From positions 186,001-250,000 of the forward strand of contig CAWBEX010000007.1 in NCBI GenBank assembly GCA_963787895.1: a stretch of DNA of 64,000 bases. The letters run 5' to 3'. The notes below the pieces were generated by a model. It did no database searches. It was given only the letters and a program-made list of their open reading frames with translations, and was not told the DNA's origin. Shown piece by piece: positions 28,072-36,608 of this stretch (position 1 is the stretch's first letter; every line of letters starts with the position of its first letter). Source of the DNA: Anderseniella sp963787895. GTDB taxonomy: Bacteria > Pseudomonadota > Alphaproteobacteria > Rhizobiales > Aestuariivirgaceae. Made by a program: the position numbers and the translations under genes.

Positions 28072-28883
28072 AGCATTGCCTGCTGGTAACACTGGTTTTG
28101 GGGCTTGCTTGCCCGGTTCTTGCTGGTGAATCAGTCAAGCTGCCTGATGGCATAGTGACTTCAGGCACGAAGGACATTGCCCAGGTCTGGCTGACCCGAC
28201 CCACCGGGCGTTACCCGCACGCTATCCTTGGTGATGCCGTAGAAGCAGGTGGCCTTTCAATGAAGACGAGGGACGGCGAACTGGTCGAACTGGAATTGCC
28301 TGAGGAGTTCGTGTTCGAAGACCGGCAAGCTCGCCTGCATGATCTGGACGAGGACGGCCGCGATGAGATTGTGGTGGTTCTTACCAGCCTGGCTGAGGGA
28401 AGCGCGCTGGCAGTGTACGGCCTTCGTGACGGCAAGATCGTCAAGCTGGCGCAAACCCCGCACATTGGCCGTTCCAACCGCTGGCTCAACCCGGCCGAGT
28501 TCGCTGATCTGGATGGCGATGGCCGCATCGAGATTACCGCCGTGTGGAAACCGCACCTGGCTCGTGAACTGCAGGCCTGGCGTTATGCCGGTGGCAAGCT
28601 TACTCAGGTTGCGACTATCGAAGGATTTTCCAACCACGAGATCCATTCCCGTGTTCAGGACATGACAGAAATTGTGAAGTTGTCCGACGGCAGAACTGCT
28701 CTTGCCATCCCGACGCCGGGCTATGAAGAGATCGCATTCATTGTGTTGAAAGGCGGCAAGTTCAGTGAGGTCGCGCGCGTAGATGCGGGCGGCAAGATTA
28801 CGTCACCCGTCACGCTGAATGAAAAAGACCGGCGGCTTGAGTTTGCCACCGGCCAGAAGAAGGGTTCGATTGTAATCCCGTGA
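28068..28883 (+). CDS. Secreted FG-GAP/VCBS-repeat-like protein
   Basis: 271 residues with a signal peptide MKHCLLVTLVLGLACPVLAG; the Cys-containing hydrophobic core is not a clear lipobox. Two calcium-binding-like loops stand out, HDLDEDGRDEIVVVL near residue 92 and ADLDGDGRIEITAVW near 145, matching the DxDxDGxxD/E pattern of FG-GAP/VCBS beta-propeller blades. The rest is beta-rich with regular spacing, consistent with a small propeller in the periplasm. Function is unknown; such proteins often mediate binding. It overlaps the transsulfuration gene by four bases and is convergent with the aminotransferase at 28893. Confidence 0.78.
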   Translation: MKHCLLVTLVLGLACPVLAGESVKLPDGIVTSGTKDIAQVWLTRPTGRYPHAILGDAVEAGGLSMKTRDGELVELELPEEFVFEDRQARLHDLDEDGRDEIVVVLTSLAEGSALAVYGLRDGKIVKLAQTPHIGRSNRWLNPAEFADLDGDGRIEITAVWKPHLARELQAWRYAGGKLTQVATIEGFSNHEIHSRVQDMTEIVKLSDGRTALAIPTPGYEEIAFIVLKGGKFSEVARVDAGGKITSPVTLNEKDRRLEFATGQKKGSIVIP

Positions 28884-28892
28884 GGGCTCAGG

Positions 28893-30275
28893 TCAGCCGC
28901 GCAGGCCTTCCTTCTTGATCCACGCTGCGGTGTCATCAAGCGCGCCTTCATAGCGGTCGAACATTTCGTTGATCTCGCTCTCGGTGATGATCAGCGGCGG
29001 GCACAGAGCAATTGAGTCGACCATGGCGCGCACCATCAAGCCGCGTGCCTCGGCAAACTTCATCATCGTTGGGCCGACCATTTTCTTCGGGTCAAACGAA
29101 GCTTTGGTGGACTTGTTCTGGACAATTTCTGCGGCGCCAATCAGTCCTTTGGCACGCACGTCACCGATCAGTTCATGATCCTTCAGCGCATTGAAGCGGG
29201 CTTCGAACACGGGCGTCATGGCAGCGGCATGCTCAATGATGCGGTCGCGCTTGTAGATTTCCAGTGTCTTGATGGCCACTGCAGCAGCAACCGGGTGCGC
29301 GGTATAAGTGTAGCCGTGGCCGAACACGCCGATCTTTTCGGATTCGGCCAACATGGCCTGATACAGGTCTTCCTCGATGGTGATCGCCGACAAAGGCAAA
29401 TAGGCAGAAGTGATGGCCTTTGCCATGGAAATGGAATGAGGTTTCATGCCCATGGCCTCAGAACCAAACCATTTGCCTGTCCGGCCAAATCCGCAAATCA
29501 CCTCATCACCTATGAACCGCACGTCATATTTTTCAAGAACGGTCTGGATTTTCTGGTAGTAGCCCTGCGGCGGAATGAGCACCCCACCGGCACCCATGAT
29601 TGGCTCGGCGAAGAACCCGGCAACCGTGTCAGGGCCTTCCCGGATGATCATGTCTTCCAGGTCTGTGGCCATGCGGGTGGAAAACTCGTCTTCCGTTTCG
29701 CCATCCTTGCCGAAGCGGTAATAGTGCGGGCACGAAGTGTGCATGATATTGTTGATCGGTAGATCGAAGTCGGCATGCACGGGCGGCAAGCCAGTCAGTG
29801 AACCACTGGCCACGGTTACACCATGATAGGCTTTGATGCGGCTGATCAGCTTTTTCTTTTTCGGACGCCCTTTGGCATTGTTGTAATACCAGGTCAGCTT
29901 GATCTGCATGTCGTTGGCATCAGAACCCGACGAGCCGAACAGGATTTTTGAGGTTTCGCACGGCACAACCTCTTTCAGCATTTCCGCCAGCTCAATGGCT
30001 TTGTCATGCGATTTGCCCGCGAAAACATGACTGTAGGGCAGTTTGCGCATTTGCTCGGCTGCCGTGTCTACAAGTTCCTCGTTGCCGTAGCCCAAGGAAG
30101 TGCACCAAAGACCTGCAAGACCTTCGATATATTGTTTGCCTTCGCTGTCGTGAACGTAGATGCCCTTGCCATCCTCGATTACCACCGGTCCTGTTTGGCG
30201 AAACGCCGACAAGTTGGTGTACGGATGGATCAGGGTCTCGATGTCGCGAACGGCAAGATTGCTGAGCGGCTTCAT
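28893..30275 (-). CDS. Class III omega-aminotransferase (putrescine/omega-amino acid:pyruvate type)
   Basis: 460 residues. Fold type I, class III PLP enzyme: EGLAGLWCTSLGYGNEELVD near residue 50, LFGSSGSDANDMQIKL near 112, KLISRIKAYHGVTVASGSLT, FAEPIMGAGGVLIPP near 220, FIGDEVICGFGRTGKWFGSE near 250 with the PLP Asp, and the PLP lysine in SISMAKAITSAYLPLSA near 283. This pattern matches aspartate-aminotransferase-family proteins acting on omega-amino groups of beta-alanine, putrescine or taurine with pyruvate as acceptor. The substrate is not resolved. It is followed on the same strand upstream by gabT-like 30290-31603, with 14 bases between, so the two transaminases form an operon. Confidence 0.9.
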   Translation of the reverse strand: MKPLSNLAVRDIETLIHPYTNLSAFRQTGPVVIEDGKGIYVHDSEGKQYIEGLAGLWCTSLGYGNEELVDTAAEQMRKLPYSHVFAGKSHDKAIELAEMLKEVVPCETSKILFGSSGSDANDMQIKLTWYYNNAKGRPKKKKLISRIKAYHGVTVASGSLTGLPPVHADFDLPINNIMHTSCPHYYRFGKDGETEDEFSTRMATDLEDMIIREGPDTVAGFFAEPIMGAGGVLIPPQGYYQKIQTVLEKYDVRFIGDEVICGFGRTGKWFGSEAMGMKPHSISMAKAITSAYLPLSAITIEEDLYQAMLAESEKIGVFGHGYTYTAHPVAAAVAIKTLEIYKRDRIIEHAAAMTPVFEARFNALKDHELIGDVRAKGLIGAAEIVQNKSTKASFDPKKMVGPTMMKFAEARGLMVRAMVDSIALCPPLIITESEINEMFDRYEGALDDTAAWIKKEGLRG

Positions 30276-30289
30276 GTCAGGTGTCTCCG

Positions 30290-31603
30290 TCAGTTGCCGA
30301 GGATTGAGGCCTCAAGAATGTCGAGGCCTTCTTTGATGATTTCATCCGATGCTGTCAACGGGCAGAGCAGGCGAACAGTGTCGCCCCACACGCCACAGGT
30401 GAGAATCAGCAGGCCACGCTCAAGACACTTGGCCGCAAGCGCCTTGGCACCTGCTGCGTCCGGCTTGTCGCCGCCGTGTTCGGTGACCAGTTCAAAGGCG
30501 ATCATTGCACCCAGATTGCGGATCTGCCCGATTGGCATGCCGGATTTCTTCGCCTTGATAGAGTTGAGGCGGGAAATCATGGTCTCGCCCTGTTTGACAG
30601 CCTTTTCCAGCAGCTTGTCCTGCTCGAATGCCTCGATCACGCCAAGTGCTGCAGCGCATGCAATTGGGTTGCCGGCATACGTGCCACCAAGACCACCCGG
30701 CTCGGGTGCATCCATCAGCTTGGCGCGGCCAACAACGCCGGCCAGCGGAAATCCACCCGCAAGGCTCTTGGCAACGGTCATGAGGTCCGGCTCGACGTCG
30801 TAATGCTCCATGGCAAACCATTTGCCCGTGCGTCCGAAGCCGGACTGGATTTCGTCTGCCACCATGACAATGCCATGCTCGTCGCACAGCTTGCGGAGGT
30901 TTTGCATCAGTTCCTTCGGTGCTGCGTAAAACCCGCCTTCGCCTTGTACGGGCTCAATGACGATGGCTGCAACATTTTTGGGATCGACATCGACTTTGAA
31001 CAGCCATGTCAGGGCGTCCATTGTGTCCTGAACCGAAATACCCTTGTGCGGAATCGGGAACGGCACGCGCCAGATGCCGCCAGGGAACGGGCCAAAACCT
31101 GTCTTGTAGGGAACAACCTTGCCGGTCATTGCCATTGTCAGCAGAGTGCGGCCATGGAATGAGCCGTTGAACACGATGACATCGCTGCGCCCGGTCGCGG
31201 CACGTGCAATCTTGATCGAGTTTTCAACCGCTTCGGCACCGGTTGTGACGAACATCGACTTCTTCGGGCCCGAAATGGGTGCAAGCTCGTTAAGCTTTTC
31301 AGCCAGTTCGATAAACGGCGCATATGGCATGACCATAAAGCAGGTATGGTGGAACTGGTTGATCTGCTCCTGAACCCGTTTCATTACTGCAGGGTGCCTG
31401 TGTCCGGTGTTCAGCACGGCAATACCGCCGCCGAAATCGATGAAGCGCTTGCCTTCAACATCCCATATTTCAGAATCTTCGGCGCGCTGTGCAATGACCG
31501 GTGCTGCCATGCCGATACCGCGTGCGACCGCCTTGGTGCGGCGCTCAAGCAGATCTTCGGTGACAGTTTTCACAGGTGTATTTGCTGACGGCTTTACGTT
31601 CAT
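30290..31603 (-). CDS. gabT: 4-aminobutyrate aminotransferase (GabT-like)
   Basis: 437 residues from ATG 31603, preceded by GAGGAACTGGTC as ribosome site; the frame upstream to 31705 is rejected for lack of similarity. GabT transfers the amino group of GABA to 2-oxoglutarate, giving succinate semialdehyde. Seen: FIDFGGGIAVLNTGHRHP near residue 48, FVTTGAEAVENSIKIAR near 110, FNGSFHGRTLLTMAMTG, IVIEPVQGEGGFYAAP near 210, MVADEIQSGFGRTGKWFAME near 240, and the PLP lysine in TVAKSLAGGFPLAGVVG near 270. It is first in a two-gene operon with the second class III transaminase. No succinate-semialdehyde dehydrogenase is adjacent. Confidence 0.93.
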   Translation of the reverse strand: MNVKPSANTPVKTVTEDLLERRTKAVARGIGMAAPVIAQRAEDSEIWDVEGKRFIDFGGGIAVLNTGHRHPAVMKRVQEQINQFHHTCFMVMPYAPFIELAEKLNELAPISGPKKSMFVTTGAEAVENSIKIARAATGRSDVIVFNGSFHGRTLLTMAMTGKVVPYKTGFGPFPGGIWRVPFPIPHKGISVQDTMDALTWLFKVDVDPKNVAAIVIEPVQGEGGFYAAPKELMQNLRKLCDEHGIVMVADEIQSGFGRTGKWFAMEHYDVEPDLMTVAKSLAGGFPLAGVVGRAKLMDAPEPGGLGGTYAGNPIACAAALGVIEAFEQDKLLEKAVKQGETMISRLNSIKAKKSGMPIGQIRNLGAMIAFELVTEHGGDKPDAAGAKALAAKCLERGLLILTCGVWGDTVRLLCPLTASDEIIKEGLDILEASILGN

Positions 31604-31729
31604 GACCAGTTCCTCATCGATGGTGAGCAGTGTGCCGGATCCAGCAGTCGGACCTACTCGTTGCCAACAATGTGTACCTCTGATACGCCAATTCCTGCAA
31701 GCCATATTCCCGGTTCAGGAGTTGATCGA

Positions 31730-33147
31730 ATGACTGCCCAAAACCCCCTGGTCTCCGAAACTGCTGTCAATCTGGTATCCAGGTTGCGAACCGGCGATGT
31801 CACCCCGCATGATCTCTTGGATGCGTTGGAAGCCCGAATTGCCGTGGTGGATGGCAAGGTAAATGCGCTGCCGACACTGTGTTTTGACCGGGCGCGCCAA
31901 CACGCAGATGCGCTGATGAAAAGGCCCGTGGCAGAACGCGGCCTGCTTGCAGGGTTACCGGTGCCGATCAAGGATTTGTGTGACGTTGCAGGTGTCAGGT
32001 CTACTCAGGGCTCATTGATCTTCAAGGACCACGTACCGGATACTTCTGATGTGCTGGTAACCCATCTTGAAGGCGAAGGTGCCATTGTATACGCCAAGTC
32101 CAATACGCCTGAATTTGGCGCAGGCGCCAACACCTTCAATGAAGTTTTCGGACGCACGTTGAACCCGTGGAACACAACACGCTCGGCGGCGGGTTCATCC
32201 GGCGGCGCAGCAGTGGCGCTGGCCACCGGCATGGCTTGGGTTGCGCATGGCTCTGATATGGGGGGGTCGCTGCGAAATCCTGCATCGTTCAACTCAATCT
32301 GCGGTATGCGTCCGTCACCGGGCAGGGTGGCAACTTCGCGCGGCGGCAAGGTGGATGGCAATCTCGGCCTGGAAGGGCCAATGGCGCGCAATGTTGAAGA
32401 CCTTGCGCTGTTGTTTGATGCCATGTGCGGCGAAGAGCCCGCCGACCCGGTATCCAAGCCACGCCAGCCGACCAGCTTTCTGGATCAGGCGAGATCGGGC
32501 TGGAAGCCCAAGCGGGTCGCATTTTCCAGGGATCTGGGCATCACGCCAGTTGATCCAGAAGTGGCGCAGATTGTCGAAAAAGCAGCGCGGGGCTGGAAGA
32601 TGTCGGCGTAGTCGTCGAGGACGCCCACCCTGACCTGTCTGAAGCCCACGAATGTTTCCATGTGCTGCGCGCGCTAGCCTTTGCCACCGGCATGAAGCCT
32701 CTGTTGGAGGCACATCGCGACAAGTTGAAGCCCGATGTTATCTGGAACATCGAGGCGGGTCTGGCGCTGACAGCGGATGATGTGATCAGGGCCGAGCATC
32801 AACGCGCCGAAATGTTCCAGCGCACGCTTGAGTTCTTCGACAGCTATGACCTGTTGCTGTGCCCGGCAACCATTGTTCCGCCGTTCCCGGTTGAAAACCG
32901 GTTTGTCGAAGAATGTAATGGCCACAAGTTCAGCAATTACATTGAATGGCTGGGCATTGTTTACGCGATTACCAATGTCTGCGCTCCCGCCATGAGCATT
33001 CCGGCGGGCTTTACCAGTGAAAATCTGCCCGTCGGGGTGCAGATTGTGGGGCGGCCCAATTGTGACGGGCAGGTTCTGGCGGGCGGCAAATTGCTTGAAG
33101 GTATTCTGGGCCTGACCAGCCTGGTGCCGATTGATCCACGCAGCTGA
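31730..33147 (+). pseudogene. Amidase (amidase signature family), split by a single-base frameshift
   Basis: Two reading frames make one amidase. The first, from ATG 31730 to a stop at 32609-32611, holds the whole catalytic core: Lys in GLPVPIKDLCDVAG, SAAGSSGGAAVALATG with the cis-Ser, and GSDMGGSLRNPASFN with the nucleophile Ser. The second frame, continuing to TGA 33145-33147, holds the C-terminal part (LLCPATIVPPFPV, NVCAPAMSIPAGF, PVGVQIVGRPNCDGQVL). They join if one G is added to the GGGG at 32589-32592, which restores KAARGLEDVGVVVED and a protein of about 472 residues. Amidases hydrolyse carboxamides to acid plus ammonia. Because the core and the tail are both well conserved, this is either a recent inactivation or a homopolymer sequencing error. 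Confidence 0.85.
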
Positions 33148-33217
33148 ACCGCTATAAGGTTCAAAAGAAAGAAGAACAATGCCCTGGTAAATCAAGGGGC
33201 GCACCGGAGGAAATCGA

Positions 33218-34855
33218 ATGCAAGGTTTGATGCAGGACTGGCCACTGCTGGTTCATACCATTCTTGACCACGCGGCGCGCTGGCATGGCGACAGGGAAAT
33301 CGTGTCACGCCGGGTCGAGGGTGACATCTCGCGCACCAATTATCGTGAACTGGACAGACGCGCACGCGCGCTTGCGTCTGCTGCGCAAGGACGCCTGGGT
33401 ATCAAGCTGGGCGATGTCGTTTGCACCATGTCGTGGAACGGATACCGTCACCTGGAAACCTGGTATGGCATCATGGGGTTGGGGTGTGTGGTGCACACGC
33501 TGAACCCTCGCCTTTTTGCTGACCAGCTTCAGTATGTTATCAACCATGGCGAGGGGAAATGGATATTCCTCGATGCCACCTTCGTGCCGATACTTGAAGG
33601 TGTCCAGGACAAGCTGCCCAAGGTAAAGGGCTTTGTTGTCATGACTGATGGCGTCGCGATGCCGGCCTCTACGACACTGAAAAACGTGATCAATTATGAG
33701 GATCTCATAGGTGAGGGCGATGCCGGTTTTACCTGGCCTTCGTTTGATGAAAACACCGCCTGTGGCATGTGCTACACCTCCGGCACGACAGGCAATCCAA
33801 AAGGTGTGATGTATTCTCACCGTTCCAATGTTCTTCACGCCCTGGTCAGCTCCGGTGGGGATGCGCTGTGCATGGCCAGCAGGGATGTCTGGATGCCAGT
33901 GGTGCCCATGTTCCATGCCAATGCCTGGTCGCTGGCGTTTTCTGTACCCATGTCCGGTGCGAAGATGGTGATGCCAGGCCCGCGCATGGATGGCGAGGCG
34001 ATCTATGAGATGCTGGACACTGAAAAGGTCACGGCAACTGCTGCCGTGCCAACTGTGTGGCTGATGCTGTTGCAATATCTGGAGCAGAACCCGGACCTGA
34101 AACTGCCCTACCTGCAAAAGGTGGTGATTGGTGGCGCCGCATGCCCGGAAAGCATGATGAAGGCTTTCGAAGACAAGTACGACTCACAGGTTATCCATGC
34201 CTGGGGCATGACGGAAATGTCACCGCTTGGATCGCTCGGCACCCGCAAGGGTGGTCTTGAACACCTGGGCGATGATGAGTGGTGGCAAGTCAAGCTGAAG
34301 CAGGGCAGACCAGCCTATTCAGTTGAAATGAAGATTACCGATGATGCGGGCAAGGACATGCCGCATGATGGCAAGAGCTTTGGCCGCCTGAAGGTGAGGG
34401 GCCCCAGCATCGCCAGGTCCTATGCCAAGGGCGACGGGGCAGATGCATTTGATGATAAAGGCTGGTTCGACACCGGCGATGTCTCAACGCTGGATCAATA
34501 TGGCTACATGCAAATCACCGACCGGTCCAAGGACGTCATCAAGTCTGGTGGCGAATGGATATCATCCATCGACCTGGAAAATGCCGCAACCGGTTGCGCC
34601 GGCGTTGCCGAGGCTGCAGCCATTGGCATGCCACACCCTAAATGGGACGAGCGCCCGGTGCTGGTCATTGTCAGGAAGAAGAATTCCGAAGTCACCAGGG
34701 AACAGGTGCTCGAGCACATGAAGGGCAAGACCGCCAAGTGGGCAATGCCGGACGACGTCATCTTTGTGGACGAGATTCCGCACACGGCAACCGGCAAGAT
34801 TTCCAAGCTGACACTTCGTGAGCAACTCAAGGATTACGTGTTGCCTACTGCCTGA
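33218..34855 (+). CDS. Acyl-CoA ligase, medium-chain/DmdB-like family
   Basis: 545 residues with a strong CCGGAGG site 7 bases before ATG 33218. Adenylate-forming enzyme: YTSGTTGNPKGVMYSHRS near residue 185 (ATP loop), HAWGMTEMSPLGSL near 330, GWFDTGDVSTLDQYGYMQIT near 415, DRSKDVIKSGGEWISSIDLE at the hinge, and the C-terminal catalytic Lys in HTATGKISKLTLRE near 530. The N-terminus (IVSRRVEGD, YRELDRRARALA, SWNGYRHLETWYG, HTLNPRLF) places it in the group with AlkK and 3-methylmercaptopropionate-CoA ligase DmdB. It activates a carboxylic acid with ATP and CoA; which acid is not determined. It follows the amidase by 70 bases. Confidence 0.92.
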   Translation: MQGLMQDWPLLVHTILDHAARWHGDREIVSRRVEGDISRTNYRELDRRARALASAAQGRLGIKLGDVVCTMSWNGYRHLETWYGIMGLGCVVHTLNPRLFADQLQYVINHGEGKWIFLDATFVPILEGVQDKLPKVKGFVVMTDGVAMPASTTLKNVINYEDLIGEGDAGFTWPSFDENTACGMCYTSGTTGNPKGVMYSHRSNVLHALVSSGGDALCMASRDVWMPVVPMFHANAWSLAFSVPMSGAKMVMPGPRMDGEAIYEMLDTEKVTATAAVPTVWLMLLQYLEQNPDLKLPYLQKVVIGGAACPESMMKAFEDKYDSQVIHAWGMTEMSPLGSLGTRKGGLEHLGDDEWWQVKLKQGRPAYSVEMKITDDAGKDMPHDGKSFGRLKVRGPSIARSYAKGDGADAFDDKGWFDTGDVSTLDQYGYMQITDRSKDVIKSGGEWISSIDLENAATGCAGVAEAAAIGMPHPKWDERPVLVIVRKKNSEVTREQVLEHMKGKTAKWAMPDDVIFVDEIPHTATGKISKLTLREQLKDYVLPTA

Positions 34856-35021
34856 TGGCAGCGTCAAACATGACTGTGGCCTTTTCAAACTTATCCCGGC
34901 AACCGGTATTGCAGAAGCCCACGACATGGCCCTTGTAGGTTGTGAGTGCGTCTGCCGATATGGGGTTGCCGGACCATGGGCAGGTCTCGTTGATGGCATC
35001 CTTGAGTGATGGTTGTGACAT
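34845..35021 (-). CDS. Small Cys-rich protein, 58 residues (YHS/treble-clef-like, often misnamed glutathione S-transferase)
   Basis: Reading the minus strand from ATG 35021 to TAG 34845-34847 gives 58 residues: the key parts are KDAINETCPWSGNPISADAL and HVVGFCNTGCRDKFEKA. Cys14, Cys37 and Cys41 lie as in small YHS-like or treble-clef metal-binding proteins (GFCNxGCRDKF). Short alphaproteobacterial proteins of this pattern exist and are sometimes labelled glutathione S-transferase without basis. No membrane segment or signal is seen. The end overlaps the last 11 bases of the acyl-CoA ligase gene, tail to tail. It is divergent from the Lrp regulator at 35136. Zinc or other metal binding is inference. 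Confidence 0.78.
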   Translation of the reverse strand: MSQPSLKDAINETCPWSGNPISADALTTYKGHVVGFCNTGCRDKFEKATVMFDAAIRQ

Positions 35022-35135
35022 TCGGTTTGCCTTTCATTTGAGTTGTTGGTGATTGACAATACTGGCTCTGGTGAGGTTTGCATCCGGTGTGAATCCGGTT
35101 TGGCCGGAAGTTTTCCGGTGGCGAAGCAGGTATCT

Positions 35136-35573
35136 ATGGCGCGCAATCTTGACGGGATCGACGAAAAGCTTCTGGCGCTTCTGGAAGCAGATGGCCGCTT
35201 GCCGTTGAAAGCACTTGGTGCCGAGGTCGGGCTGTCGACGTCTGCCGTGCAGGAGCGGCTGGCAAGATTAAAGGCCGAAGGCGATATACTTGGCTTCACC
35301 ATTCGCAGGCCCGATCGAGGCAGCATGATCCATGCCTACATTCATGTCACAACCGACATCCCCAATTGCGCAAAGCTTGCGCCGGTCATTTCCCGCTACG
35401 CCGAAGTCAAAATGCTGGACTCGATATCTGGCAAGCCTGACATGATCGTGCTTGTGCAGGTGCCGACAACGGTGCGCCTGCAGGCAATCAGGGATGAGAT
35501 TGCCGCGATGGATCATGTCACCGAAGTTGAGTGCAAGGTTTCGATGATGCGCCGCATTGACCGTACCACCTGA
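35136..35573 (+). CDS. Lrp/AsnC family transcriptional regulator
   Basis: 145 residues from ATG 35136; the frame is open upstream to 35043 but family members start with DxIDxxLLxLLxxDGR, seen here as GIDEKLLALLEADGRLPLK at the N-terminus. Winged HTH: KALGAEVGLSTSAVQERLARLKAEGDILGF. The C-terminal RAM effector domain follows (AYIHVTTDIPNCAKLAPVIS, LDSISGKPDMIVLVQVPT, MDHVTEVECKVSMMRRI). Lrp-type proteins sense amino acids and form octamers. The divergent neighbour is the small Cys-rich gene, with 114 bases between, and it is convergent with the MBL hydrolase. Nearby amino-compound catabolic genes would be natural targets, but this is inference. Confidence 0.93.
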   Translation: MARNLDGIDEKLLALLEADGRLPLKALGAEVGLSTSAVQERLARLKAEGDILGFTIRRPDRGSMIHAYIHVTTDIPNCAKLAPVISRYAEVKMLDSISGKPDMIVLVQVPTTVRLQAIRDEIAAMDHVTEVECKVSMMRRIDRTT

Positions 35574-35575
35574 CG

Positions 35576-36493
35576 TCACACCGCTTCGTACTCGGTTTCA
35601 AGTGACAGCTCGCCGTGCGCCCTCACCAGGTTCTGCTCAATAAGGTGTTCCACATGAGCCAGAGTAGACAATGCAGCCGCAGTGTATAGACGTTCGTCAA
35701 TGCCCGCATAAACCTTCTTTACCACGTCCGTGATGCGGCGTTCGCCTGATTGAATGTGCTGTAGCACGGCTTTCTCACGCATCTGGCGGTGCGTGAGAAA
35801 TGCACGTGAAAACCTTTGAGGTTGCCGCTTGGCAGGTCCGTGACCCGGCAGGTAGACCTTGTCCTGATCGCGCGACACAAGTGTGCGCAGCGAAGCAAAA
35901 TAATCTGCCATGTGCCCGTCCGGCGGGGCAATGACCGACGTTGCCCAGGCCATCACATGATCACCGCTGAACAGGACAGATTCCTCCTGCAAGGCAAATG
36001 CGAGGTGGTTGGAACAGTGACCGGGCGTAAACACGGCTTCCAACGACCAGCCTTCACCGTCGATCACGTCACCATGATCCACCCTTACGTTAGGCTTGAA
36101 CGCATGATCACCTGCCGCATCCAGTGTCACATCACCAGAAGTGACTGCCTTCGCTGGACGGCCTGAGCCATGTGGTCCGTAACCATAGGTCTTGGCGCCC
36201 GTAGCTTGTTGCAGTCGGTGCGTCAGCGGCGAATGATCGCGATGTGTGTGTGTTATCACGATATGGGAAACGGTTTCACCACGCACAGCATCAAGAATTG
36301 TGGCAAAGTGATCCTCATCTTCCGGCCCCGGGTCGATGATCGCTACCTTGCCACGCCCCACGACATAGCTATTGGTGCCTTTGAACGTAAACGGTCCTGG
36401 GTTGTTGCATGTGATGCGGCGCACCATCGGGCTGACTTCGACGGCTTCGCCGTGGCACGCTTCAAACTCCTGCTCAAAGGAGAGTTCACTCAT
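35576..36493 (-). CDS. MBL-fold metallo-hydrolase (LACTB2-like)
   Basis: 305 residues from ATG 36493; a 23-residue upstream extension to 36562 is possible but unlike the family. The metallo-beta-lactamase motif HxHxDH is VITHTHRDHSPLTHRLQ near residue 82, with further ligands in FTPGHCSNHLAFAL near 165, LFSGDHVMAWATSV near 183, and YLPGHGPAKRQPQRF near 225. The C-terminal winged-helix-like tail (AALSTLAHVEHLIEQNLV) is shared with LACTB2, an endoribonuclease, and related hydrolases. The substrate could be RNA or a thioester/lactone. It is divergent from bioY. Confidence 0.9.
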   Translation of the reverse strand: MSELSFEQEFEACHGEAVEVSPMVRRITCNNPGPFTFKGTNSYVVGRGKVAIIDPGPEDEDHFATILDAVRGETVSHIVITHTHRDHSPLTHRLQQATGAKTYGYGPHGSGRPAKAVTSGDVTLDAAGDHAFKPNVRVDHGDVIDGEGWSLEAVFTPGHCSNHLAFALQEESVLFSGDHVMAWATSVIAPPDGHMADYFASLRTLVSRDQDKVYLPGHGPAKRQPQRFSRAFLTHRQMREKAVLQHIQSGERRITDVVKKVYAGIDERLYTAAALSTLAHVEHLIEQNLVRAHGELSLETEYEAV

Positions 36494-36608
36494 GGGTATG
36501 TGCTCGCCGGTCTGATATGCTTTTGGCCAGTTGCGATGTATCGCAAACGCCAATATACCCATGGACCACTAGTTTCCTTCCGTCAAACTCTCTTGAGGAT
36601 TCACACTA

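Noticed and set aside
36494..36608. BioR operator upstream of bioY
   Set aside because: No TTATCTATAA-like palindrome was found in the gap.
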